DNA of 64,000 nucleotides, from NCBI RefSeq assembly GCF_011927835.1, contig NZ_JAATJH010000006.1, forward strand, positions 65,583 through 129,582, in the 5' to 3' direction. The notes beneath the pieces were generated by a model that was not told the origin of the DNA, did no database searches, and was given only the letters and a program-made list of their open reading frames with translations. Source of the DNA: Neolewinella antarctica. GTDB lineage: Bacteria; Bacteroidota; Bacteroidia; Chitinophagales; Saprospiraceae. Position numbers and translations under genes: made by a program. Every line of letters begins with the position of its first letter. Positions within the stretch are counted from its first letter, which is position 1. This document shows positions 34,161 through 41,437 of this stretch, in pieces.

Positions 34161-34197
34161 CTACAGACCACAGACTACAGACCACAGACCACAGACC
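34161..34197. repeat. Short CAGACCA tandem repeat
   Basis: CTACAGACCACAGACTACAG followed by ACCACAGACCACAGACC is a run of near-identical 7-10-bp units beside the end of uvrB. A similar AGACCAAAGACC tract is at 44167-44190. Confidence 0.6.
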
Positions 34198-34206
34198 AAA
34201 AATCAC

Positions 34207-36234
34207 CTACCGCCCCCCATTCAACCGCGCCTTCAGCGCAAACACCTCATCCCGGTACTGCGCCGCGCTCATAAAGTCCAGCTCCTTAGCCGCCGTCTTC
34301 ATCTTCCGTTCCGCCTCCTTCATCGCTAGCTCGATCTGGTCCTTTGACATGGAGTTCAGGATGGGGTCGTTCGCGTTGCTGATCTCGACGCGCTCGACGT
34401 TGCTCACCCGGGCTTTTTTACCCCGGACGTCGAGGATGGTGCTCCGGTCCATAATTTCTTCCCGCGTTTTGGCCAGCGACCGCGGCGTAATGCCGTGTTC
34501 TTCGTTGTGGGCGATCTGGACGGTGCGGCGGCGATTGGTTTCGTCGATCGTCTTCTGCATGGAGTCGGTGACGACGTCCGCGTAGAAAATAACTTTGCCG
34601 TTGACGTTACGGGCCGCGCGGCCGGCCGTCTGGGTAAGGCTTCGTTCGTTGCGGAGGAAGCCTTCTTTGTCCGCGTCGATGATGCAGACAAGGGAGACTT
34701 CCGGTAAGTCAAGTCCTTCCCGGAGCAGGTTGACCCCGACCAGCACGTCGAATTCTCCGAGGCGTAAATCCCGGAGGATCTCCACCCGCTCCATCGTATC
34801 GACTTCGCTGTGGATGTAGCGGACCTTGACGCTGAGGGAATCCAGGTAGGTAGTCAGTTCCTCGCTCATCCGCTTGGTGAGCGTCGTGACCAGCACGCGT
34901 TCGTTGGCCTTTACCCGGTTGTCGATTTCTTCCAGTAAATCATCGATCTGGTTGATGCTCGGCCGGACTTCGATCGGCGGATCGATCAGGCCCGTAGGCC
35001 GGATGAGTTGCTCGACGATCTCGCCGCCCGTCTGTTCCAATTCATAGTCGCCCGGGGTGGCGGATACGTAGACAACTTGATTGATCAGGCTCTCGAATTC
35101 GGTGAAGTTGAGTGGCCGGTTGTCCATCGCCGAGGGGAGGCGAAAGCCGAAGTTGACCAACGAAAGCTTCCGCGCCCGGTCGCCGCCGAACATGCCGCGG
35201 ACCTGGGGGATGGTCACGTGGCTCTCGTCGACGATCATCAGAAAATCGTCCGGGAAGTAATCCAGTAAGCAGAAGGGGCGGGTGCCGGGTTTGCGGCGGT
35301 CGAAGAAGCGGGAGTAGTTCTCCACGCCGTTGCAGTAACCGAGTTCTTTGAGCATCTCCAGGTCGAAGGCCACGCGTTCGTGGATGCGTTTGGCTTCCAG
35401 CAGGCGGCCCTCACGCTCGAAGTAGCGTTCCTGCTCGTAGAGTTCGTCCTCGATCTGGGCGATGATGCCGTTCAGTCTTTCCTTCGGGGCGACGTAGAGG
35501 TTAGCGGGGAAGACGGCCGCAAACTCCAGCGTCGTGATGCGTTTGCCGGTTTCGATTTCGAAAGTCTCGAGGGTTTCGATCTCGTCGCCGAAAAAGATGA
35601 CGCGCAGGCCGTGCTCGGCGTAGGGGAGGTTGATGTCTACCGTATCGCCCCGGACGCGGAAGGTAGCGCGCTTAAATTCCGTTTCGGTGCGGGCGTAGAG
35701 GCTATCAACTAGGTCATACAAAAGTCCGTTACGGCTCTTGATCTGCCCCGTTTTTAGGCGAACGATGCCGGATTTATAATCCTCCGGGTTGCCCATACCA
35801 TAGATAACGGAGACGGAGGCAACGATGACGATGTCCCGGCGGCCCGTTAGTAAGTTTGAAGTAGCGCGCAACCGCAGCTTATCCACTTCCTCATTGATCG
35901 CCAAGTCCTTTTCGATGTACGTATCCGAAACCGAGATGTAGGCTTCCGGCTGGTAGTAATCGTAGTAGCTCACGAAATATTCTACGGCGTTATCCGGAAA
36001 GAACTCTTTGAACTCCCCGTAGAGCTGCGCCGTCAGGGTTTTGTTGTGCGTCAACACCAGCGTCGGCCGGTTCAACTTCTCGATGACGTTGGCCATCGTG
36101 AACGTCTTGCCCGAGCCCGTCACCCCGAGCAGCACCTGCCCGCGTTCACCCTGCTCGATGTTGTGGACGAGTTCCTTAATGGCCTGCGGCTGATCGCCGG
36201 TGGGGGAGAAGGGGGAATGTATCTTGAATGCCAA
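34207..36234 (-). CDS. uvrB: UvrABC excinuclease subunit B
   Basis: The 675-residue protein is full length for UvrB. It has Walker A (LLGVTGSGKTFTMANVIEKL), the DNA-threading beta-hairpin (VSYYDYYQPEAYISVSDTYI), Walker B with DESH (FLMIVDESHVTIPQ), helicase motifs V/VI (REGLDLPEVSLVCIID, SLTQTAGRAARNVNGKVIFY) and the C-terminal UVR motif for UvrC (ELDFMSAAQYRDEV). It verifies damage handed over by UvrA and loads UvrC in nucleotide-excision repair. The only start fitting the family (MAFKIHSPFSPTGDQPQA) is a TTG at 36234; an in-frame TAA lies three codons upstream. A rare start codon may limit its level. Confidence 0.97.
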   Translation of the reverse strand: MAFKIHSPFSPTGDQPQAIKELVHNIEQGERGQVLLGVTGSGKTFTMANVIEKLNRPTLVLTHNKTLTAQLYGEFKEFFPDNAVEYFVSYYDYYQPEAYISVSDTYIEKDLAINEEVDKLRLRATSNLLTGRRDIVIVASVSVIYGMGNPEDYKSGIVRLKTGQIKSRNGLLYDLVDSLYARTETEFKRATFRVRGDTVDINLPYAEHGLRVIFFGDEIETLETFEIETGKRITTLEFAAVFPANLYVAPKERLNGIIAQIEDELYEQERYFEREGRLLEAKRIHERVAFDLEMLKELGYCNGVENYSRFFDRRKPGTRPFCLLDYFPDDFLMIVDESHVTIPQVRGMFGGDRARKLSLVNFGFRLPSAMDNRPLNFTEFESLINQVVYVSATPGDYELEQTGGEIVEQLIRPTGLIDPPIEVRPSINQIDDLLEEIDNRVKANERVLVTTLTKRMSEELTTYLDSLSVKVRYIHSEVDTMERVEILRDLRLGEFDVLVGVNLLREGLDLPEVSLVCIIDADKEGFLRNERSLTQTAGRAARNVNGKVIFYADVVTDSMQKTIDETNRRRTVQIAHNEEHGITPRSLAKTREEIMDRSTILDVRGKKARVSNVERVEISNANDPILNSMSKDQIELAMKEAERKMKTAAKELDFMSAAQYRDEVFALKARLNGGR

Positions 36235-36315
36235 AGTATGTTATTTAATTAGGCCAGAAGGGCTTCGGTATCTATACGCCCCTACAAACTGTAGCTCTCG
36301 GACGGCGATTAATAT

Positions 36316-36633
36316 TCAACTTATTGAATTACAAGGTTACTTACTGATCGTCCCTTGAGCCTGGCCAATATTTTGGTGCCTGAAAGGCGTCAAGAAATCC
36401 GTACTGTCTGAGCCTGCACGGATTAATTATGTAACCTACCAGATGATGTTACCAATAAAGTTAATCTTGAAACACAAAGTGAGTGGCGAGTTTAGCTGCG
36501 CTGATCGTCGTTCCTCCTCATAGTTACGGATTTTAGCTTTTTGGGCACCAAAATATTGATCAGCCAGGCTCACAGGACAAGAATTTTGCTCCTTTTCTTC
36601 CGAAAAGGAGGGCAAAACGGGCAGAAACAAAGG
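36316..36633 (+). repeat. Family B interspersed repeat, copy 3
   Basis: This copy matches copy 1 from CAACTTATTGA through CGTCCCTTGAGCCTGGCC, GCGCTGATCGTCGT and CCAAAATATTGATCAGCCAG to GGAGGGCAAAACGGGCAG. It occupies most of the uvrB to Gre-factor spacer. Confidence 0.8.
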
Positions 36634-36752
36634 CGCTATAATCGGGCAAACATCTCGCTACCGAACACATTTATCGTCGCGTGCAACAGGGAAGTCTCCG
36701 AAAAGCAGATTGTCGCTCTAATATTGTCGATGAACTTATATCTTAATATGAA

Positions 36753-37253
36753 CTAATATTCAATCCCCAAAACCTCCAACTTCCGCACCTCCCCACCCAA
36801 CTGAAAATCAGCCGTCTCCCCGGCGTACAACCCGGTGATCGCCCGCACGATCGGCGCCGTAAAAGCCAGTTTCCCTTCCTTAACGTTCGCCTCGTCCACC
36901 CCGACGATCTGAAAGGTCTGCGGTTTCTTCATCCCGGAGTTCTTCAAAGTCACCGTCGCGCCGAAGCGGACTTCGTCGGCCGGTTGGTCGCTGAGCTTGA
37001 TGGGGCGGGCGGTGCTGATCCGTCCGTTGAGCAGGGCGAGTTTACCGTCGAGGACGGTGGTGGCGCGGCGGTGCTCGTCTTCGTTGTTGGTGGGCAAGGC
37101 GGATTTCTCGGCTTCCAAACCTGATTTCTCGGACTGTAGCGCCTGCAGGCCGGCGGGCGTGACGTAGTTATCCACGCCGGCGGGCAGGGGCGCGCGGGGC
37201 GGGATGATGGGTAACTCTTCCTGGTCTGATTCTTTGACGAAGCCTCGGCTCAT
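36753..37253 (-). CDS. GreA/GreB-type transcript elongation factor, atypical
   Basis: From the ATG at 37253 (MSRGFVKESDQEELPIIPPR) the protein is 166 residues. It has the Gre pattern: a helical N-terminal part (NYVTPAGLQALQSEKSGLEA, EKSALP) and a C-terminal FKBP-like domain (VRFGATVTLKNSGMKKPQTF, QIVGVDEANVKEGKLAFTAP, VRAITGLYAGETADF). Gre factors stimulate RNA cleavage in backtracked RNA polymerase. The usual acidic loop between the coiled-coil helices is not obvious, so the activity could differ. The frame is open to 37790, but the upstream part reads through family D repeats and is not protein-like. Confidence 0.8.
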   Translation of the reverse strand: MSRGFVKESDQEELPIIPPRAPLPAGVDNYVTPAGLQALQSEKSGLEAEKSALPTNNEDEHRRATTVLDGKLALLNGRISTARPIKLSDQPADEVRFGATVTLKNSGMKKPQTFQIVGVDEANVKEGKLAFTAPIVRAITGLYAGETADFQLGGEVRKLEVLGIEY

Positions 37254-37329
37254 GGCGGCGGGGTTTAGTAGGGTAAACCCGGTAGTCCGCTTGTGGTTGG
37301 CCCGATATTCGTTGCTTTTTGAGGAATAA

Positions 37330-37458
37330 CCCGGCACCCGCGACCGCGCCCAACTGTCCTGCGCTTTTCTACGATGGCGCTTTGCTGCGCGACTCCTCGT
37401 CAATGCTACCAAGCACCACGCGGGTGTGCATGAATTATGCGAGGCCGCGGGTGCAAAG
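37330..37458. repeat. Family D inverted pair
   Basis: CCCGGCACCCGCGACCGCGC at 37330 faces GGCCGCGGGTGCAAAG at 37443. The pair fills the spacer upstream of the Gre-like gene. Confidence 0.65.
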
Positions 37459-37659
37459 TAGGTGAGTAAGGAGTAGAAAGCGGAAAACCACGCCGTTCGT
37501 CGATGAAAACCTAGGCGCGCTCGAAAAGAATCGCCCGGCGGGGGAGTGTCCCCCCATATTTGGTGCATGAAACGGAAAATAGACCAGGTAATCGAGAATA
37601 ATGCAACCCTGGCAAACTCCGGCTCGTCCCTCCTCCTAAACCCGCTTACCGCACCCATC

Positions 37660-38658
37660 ATGAAATCTTTTTCCACTTTAGTAATTTGTCTTTTAGTTAG
37701 TTGTGCCGCTTTCGCCGCGCCGCTGGAAGATGCACCGAAGGGCGGAAATAGTCTTTTTGACCGCTGGGCCAAACAGGAAACGCTCTCCATTTCGCTCTAC
37801 ATTAATATGGACAGCCTCGAGATCAACCGCTCCTCCGCTGACTTCCTCCCCGCCACCGTGCTGGCCGGCGGCGAGGAGTTGGCCCTCGAAGTAGCCGTCC
37901 GGGGCCGCTTCCGCCGCCGCACCTGCGAAATGCCGCCGATGAAGCTGAAATTCGCCAAAGCTGGTCTGCGCGCCCTCGGCCTCAACACCCACAACGACTT
38001 CAAGCTCGTCACCCACTGCACCAGCGACGAGGCCGGTCGCGACGCCCTGCTGCGCGAGCAACTCGCCTACGAGTTGTACGGTACGATCAACCCCGCCGCC
38101 AGCTTTCGCACCCAACTACTGAGCGTCACTTACGTCAACACCGCCGACGGGACTACCGAAGAAAACGTCGCTATCCTCATCGAAGACTACGACGAGCTTC
38201 AGGACCGCCTGGCACTCGACAACTGTAAAGACTGCTACAACGCCACCGCTGACGAGATCACGAACGCCGAGGAAGTCGCCCTTTTTCAGTACATGATTGG
38301 AAACGCGGACTACTGCAATACGATGTTACGCAACCTGAAATTGATGACGAACGAAGCGGGCGAAAAAACGCTCGTCCCCTACGATTTCGACTTCAGCGGC
38401 TTAGTTAACGCGGACTATGCTTCCGTCGATGCTCAATTTGGACAGACGGACGTCACCGATCGCCTCCTCAAGTGGAGCTTCGCCGCCGACTGCGACCTGA
38501 CCGCCGCCACCGCTAAGTTCCTTGCCCACCAAGATACCCTGCTGGCCCAGGTCGAAAACTATCCCGGCTTGAAAAAAGCCAGTAAGCGCGAGATCACGAA
38601 ATACCTGAAGGGCTTTTTCCGCGAGCTCGCTAAAGGAACCATTGCCCCGGCAAAATGA
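37660..38658 (+). CDS. Secreted CotH-like protein
   Basis: From the ATG at 37660 the 332-residue protein has a Sec signal (MKSFSTLVICLLVSCAAFA). The body resembles CotH-type kinase-fold proteins: AVRGRFRRRTCEMPPMKLKF (glycine-rich strand with substrate Arg), DALLREQLAYELYGTINPAA, ALFQYMIGNADYCNTMLRNL and the YDFDFSGLVNADYA motif near the place of the metal-binding Asp. CotH enzymes phosphorylate proteins outside the cytoplasm; in Bacteroidota the role is untested. An earlier start at 37546 would precede the signal and is unlikely. A clear terminator follows. Confidence 0.65.
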   Translation: MKSFSTLVICLLVSCAAFAAPLEDAPKGGNSLFDRWAKQETLSISLYINMDSLEINRSSADFLPATVLAGGEELALEVAVRGRFRRRTCEMPPMKLKFAKAGLRALGLNTHNDFKLVTHCTSDEAGRDALLREQLAYELYGTINPAASFRTQLLSVTYVNTADGTTEENVAILIEDYDELQDRLALDNCKDCYNATADEITNAEEVALFQYMIGNADYCNTMLRNLKLMTNEAGEKTLVPYDFDFSGLVNADYASVDAQFGQTDVTDRLLKWSFAADCDLTAATAKFLAHQDTLLAQVENYPGLKKASKREITKYLKGFFRELAKGTIAPAK

Positions 38659-38684
38659 GGTTAGAGTTTTTACTAGTTTCTTAC

Positions 38685-38716
38685 GGCTGTCCACAAATTA
38701 GTGGGCAGCCTTTTTT
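38685..38716 (+). terminator. Rho-independent terminator
   Basis: GGCTGTCCAC/GTGGGCAGCC with a six-base AAATTA loop is followed by six T, 27 bp after the CotH-like stop codon. Confidence 0.88.
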
Positions 38717-38829
38717 GTTAACGACCGGAGCAGGGTGCCTACCGTACCTTCGCCGCACCCGCCCACCCACCGTGAGGGGCACCACAATAAACCGCTATTT
38801 CCACCGAGCTTCCGCGCATCATCCCCACC

Positions 38830-39555
38830 TTGCTCATGGCCGCCACCACGTTGGCGGCGCTGGGGATCGGCGTGCTCTACTTTCTAAAACGGTCGGGTGA
38901 CAAACGCCCTAATTATCTCTACGGCACGTTGCTGCTTACCGCCGGCTTTACGCAATTACACTTTTTGCTGGAGTTCACGGGTCAGTTTCAGCGGCACCCG
39001 GACTGGAAATTCTTGCCCATCTACTTTAGCCTCTGGCTGCCCGTGCTGCTGTTTAGTTACGTTAAGATCAGTCTGTACCCCGCGTACCAGTTTCGGTGGA
39101 CGGACCTCAAACACCTCGCCTTCCCAATCGGGCAGACGCTTTATTTTATCTGCATTTGGCTGGTTCCGGCGTACCGCCACGAGGCGGGGCGGTATTTCTA
39201 CAACCCTTTCTATGGTGCCTTCGAGCAGGCACTTTTCCTGGCCGGTTGGCCGCTGTACGTCCTCTTTTCCGTGCTCTACATGCGCCAGCGGCGGCGCTAC
39301 CTCAACCGGCGGAGCTTGCCGCGGCAACTCTGGTACATCCGCAAATTGCTCAAGGGGTGCGTCTTTTTTATGGTCGCCTACACCATTCTCTCGCTGGCGG
39401 ATTTTTTCGCCTTTAAGTTTTACGTGGCGGACTTGCGCAGTCAGGTCTGGTACGCCGGGGCGCAGGCGCTTTCGTTCACGACGCTCTTGCTTTGGCTGTG
39501 CGTTTACGGAGGGCAGGTCCTAGTCTGGGGGCGGAAGTTGCTGCTGTCTCGGTGA
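38830..39555 (+). CDS. Seven-helix membrane protein, AraC-sensor-like
   Basis: The 241-residue protein is almost entirely hydrophobic with about seven helices (TLAALGIGVLYFLKR, YGTLLLTAGFTQLHFLLEF, FSLWLPVLLFSYVKISLYP, AFPIGQTLYFICIWLVPAY and more). It resembles the 7TM N-terminal half of Bacteroidota membrane-bound AraC regulators, but the DNA-binding half is absent: the stop follows VWGRKLLLSR. It may be a truncated regulator or a stand-alone sensor. No frame for the missing HTH appears before the repeats at 39581. Confidence 0.7.
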   Translation: MLMAATTLAALGIGVLYFLKRSGDKRPNYLYGTLLLTAGFTQLHFLLEFTGQFQRHPDWKFLPIYFSLWLPVLLFSYVKISLYPAYQFRWTDLKHLAFPIGQTLYFICIWLVPAYRHEAGRYFYNPFYGAFEQALFLAGWPLYVLFSVLYMRQRRRYLNRRSLPRQLWYIRKLLKGCVFFMVAYTILSLADFFAFKFYVADLRSQVWYAGAQALSFTTLLLWLCVYGGQVLVWGRKLLLSR

Positions 39556-39580
39556 CAAAACACTGCTCTCGTCTAAACTA

Positions 39581-39640
39581 CCTGGCACCCGCGACCGCGC
39601 ATCGCTAAGCTAATTATTTTGCGCGGCCGCGGGTGCAAAG
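39581..39640. repeat. Family D inverted pair
   Basis: CTGGCACCCGCGACCGCGC at 39582 faces GCGCGGCCGCGGGTGC at 39621, a 20-nt loop apart. This compact pair is a likely full unit of the element. Confidence 0.75.
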
Positions 39641-39677
39641 CAAGTTAGTGGAAGAGCACGTTAAACAATGTTTTGAT

Positions 39678-39758
39678 CGCAAAAGCACAAAATCACAAAC
39701 CAGTCTATTTGTACAACTAAGCAGTGACTCCTTTCTGTGTTTTTGTGCTTTTGTGGCA
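39678..39758. repeat. Family F AT-rich inverted repeat, copy 2
   Basis: GCAAAAGCACAAAATCACAA faces CTGTGTTTTTGTGCTTTTGT. It fills the spacer before the GH130 stop codon and repeats the arms of 20313-20402. Confidence 0.7.
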
Positions 39759-39785
39759 GAACTCAACTCGTGGAGTAGTACTTAG

Positions 39786-41252
39786 TCAAACCTCCACCAT
39801 AGCCTCCACCAACTTCTCCAGCGGCACCGTAGCGAACCGCGCCGCCTCGTCCGAGATACCGTAAGGGATCACGATCTCCCCGTTGTGTAACATGCTGCCG
39901 CAGGAGTAGACGACGTTGGGCACGTAGCCTTCCCGCTCGTCTTCGTCCGGCGAAAGCAGTGGCTCGGGAAGTCGTTTCAGTACGATGGTTGGGTCGTTCA
40001 AATCCAGCAGCATCGCCCCGAGGCAGTAGCGCCGCATCGGCCCCACCCCGTGGGTGATCACCAGCCAGCCGTGCTCCGTTTCGATCGGCGAGCCACAGTT
40101 ACCGATTTGGTACAACTGCCAGTCGAAGGCCGGTTTCGTCAGGAGCTGCGCGTCGTCCCACACCTGGAACTTGTCGCTTTTGATGATGTAGTTATTGATC
40201 CCGTCGATCCGGCAGAGCGCGTAGTAGCTGCCGTTGATCTTGCGGGGGAAGATGGCGTGGTTTTTATTGATGGCCGCTTCGCCGTAGACGGGCCGGATGG
40301 TGAAGTCATAAAAATCACTCGTCTCGATCAGCATCGGCCGGATCTGCTTGCCGTTGTAGGCCGTGTAGGTGCCGTAGTAGCAGGTGGAGCCGTCGTCCTG
40401 GGTGAACTGCGTGAAGCGGGCGTCCTCCATGCCGCGCATCTCAAAATCAATCATTGGGTAGAGCACCCGTTCGCTCAGGTCGGTGTCGAGGCTGAACTTG
40501 ATCTCGTAGTAAGCATCGGCGACGGTCATCAGCGTGTTGAGCTCGTCGCGCTCGGAGCTGTCTTCGGGGAAGTTCTGCCAGAGGTGCCAGTAGCGTTCGT
40601 AGAGCTCGCGGTGGTTGAAGTTGTCGGGCAGGTCGGTAACGAGGCGTGCGAGCATTTCGTCGCTGACGTTCGAATCCTTGTGCGTCCGCTCGGCAAAATC
40701 TTCCTTATCGTAAGTGCAGTAGCGCACGTTACGGGACAGCGCCACGAACCGGCTGGTGGGCTCGGCGCGCGGTTCGTTGTCTTTGCCCAGAATGATGTTG
40801 CGAAACACGATGCTGGAAATGTGCCCTTCCCCCACGGCACGCATACTCATCACCAAGCGTAGTTCCCCTTCCTGCAAATCCGTCTGGTCGTGCGCCGGGA
40901 CGATGCTGGGGTTGAAAAATGCCGCTGATTCGATGCTGTATTCGTGGGTGAAATAGGCGCCGATCAGTGCTTTGGTGTCGTCGGAAGCCTGCATCACCGC
41001 CTCCCGCTTACCCGGCACCCGCTCCAGGGCCGCTTCCAGGTGGCGACGAAAAGTATCGGTAATGTTGCGGTGCCGCCCGGCGAAACCACGCAGGGTCCGC
41101 ATCAATTGCTCGTGTACCTCCCGCTCCTCCATTTCGAGGACTCGCACCATAAGTTCCTGCGCCCGGCGCTCACCGGCCCAAAAAAATCGTCCGATCACGT
41201 GGGTGGGGTCTCCGTACAGGCGGAGTTCTTTTCTGTCTACGGCTACTTGCAT
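39786..41252 (-). CDS. GH130 family mannoside phosphorylase-like enzyme
   Basis: From the ATG at 41252 (MQVAVDRKELRLYGDPTHVI) the protein is 488 residues. It has the five-bladed propeller pattern of GH130 with an N-terminal helical extension: AFFNPSIVPAHDQTDLQEGE, EMRGMEDARFTQF (the Glu-Asp pair near the catalytic Asp), KNHAIFPRKINGSYYALCRI and GNCGSPIETEHGWLVITHGV. Family members reversibly phosphorolyse beta-mannosides to mannose-1-phosphate. There is no signal peptide, so it acts on internal or imported glycan. It lies downstream of a GT4 gene on the same strand, suggesting synthesis and recycling of one glycan. Confidence 0.9.
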   Translation of the reverse strand: MQVAVDRKELRLYGDPTHVIGRFFWAGERRAQELMVRVLEMEEREVHEQLMRTLRGFAGRHRNITDTFRRHLEAALERVPGKREAVMQASDDTKALIGAYFTHEYSIESAAFFNPSIVPAHDQTDLQEGELRLVMSMRAVGEGHISSIVFRNIILGKDNEPRAEPTSRFVALSRNVRYCTYDKEDFAERTHKDSNVSDEMLARLVTDLPDNFNHRELYERYWHLWQNFPEDSSERDELNTLMTVADAYYEIKFSLDTDLSERVLYPMIDFEMRGMEDARFTQFTQDDGSTCYYGTYTAYNGKQIRPMLIETSDFYDFTIRPVYGEAAINKNHAIFPRKINGSYYALCRIDGINNYIIKSDKFQVWDDAQLLTKPAFDWQLYQIGNCGSPIETEHGWLVITHGVGPMRRYCLGAMLLDLNDPTIVLKRLPEPLLSPDEDEREGYVPNVVYSCGSMLHNGEIVIPYGISDEAARFATVPLEKLVEAMVEV

Positions 41253-41352
41253 GTTGCTTCTGGGGGTTAAACTTCTTTGCGCCGGGGCCACCTACCGCTG
41301 CTTTAAGCTCGGGGCCTTGACTATAAATCTGAGGAAGGGCAAATATATATAG

Positions 41353-41386
41353 CAAAATGGGAGCAAAGCGACTGCTTTGCTCCCAC
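41353..41386 (-). terminator. Terminator or attenuator between the GT4 and GH130 genes
   Basis: On the minus strand GGGAGCAAAG/CTTTGCTCCC forms a perfect 10-bp stem with a six-base loop and is followed by ATTTTGCT. It lies between two co-oriented genes, so readthrough may set their ratio. Confidence 0.75.
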
Positions 41387-41437
41387 CGTAGCAATTTTCC
41401 TTTGGCTTTCCGCCCCGATTACCCCTTAAACCATAGG

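Noticed and set aside
36753-37790. Longer 345-codon form of the Gre-like gene
   Set aside because: The N-terminal part covers repeat DNA and lacks any conserved segment; the internal ATG at 37253 gives the family-length protein.
40050-40862. Plus-strand frame of 270 codons opposite the GH130 gene
   Set aside because: Antisense of conserved propeller motifs, with no start context or protein features.
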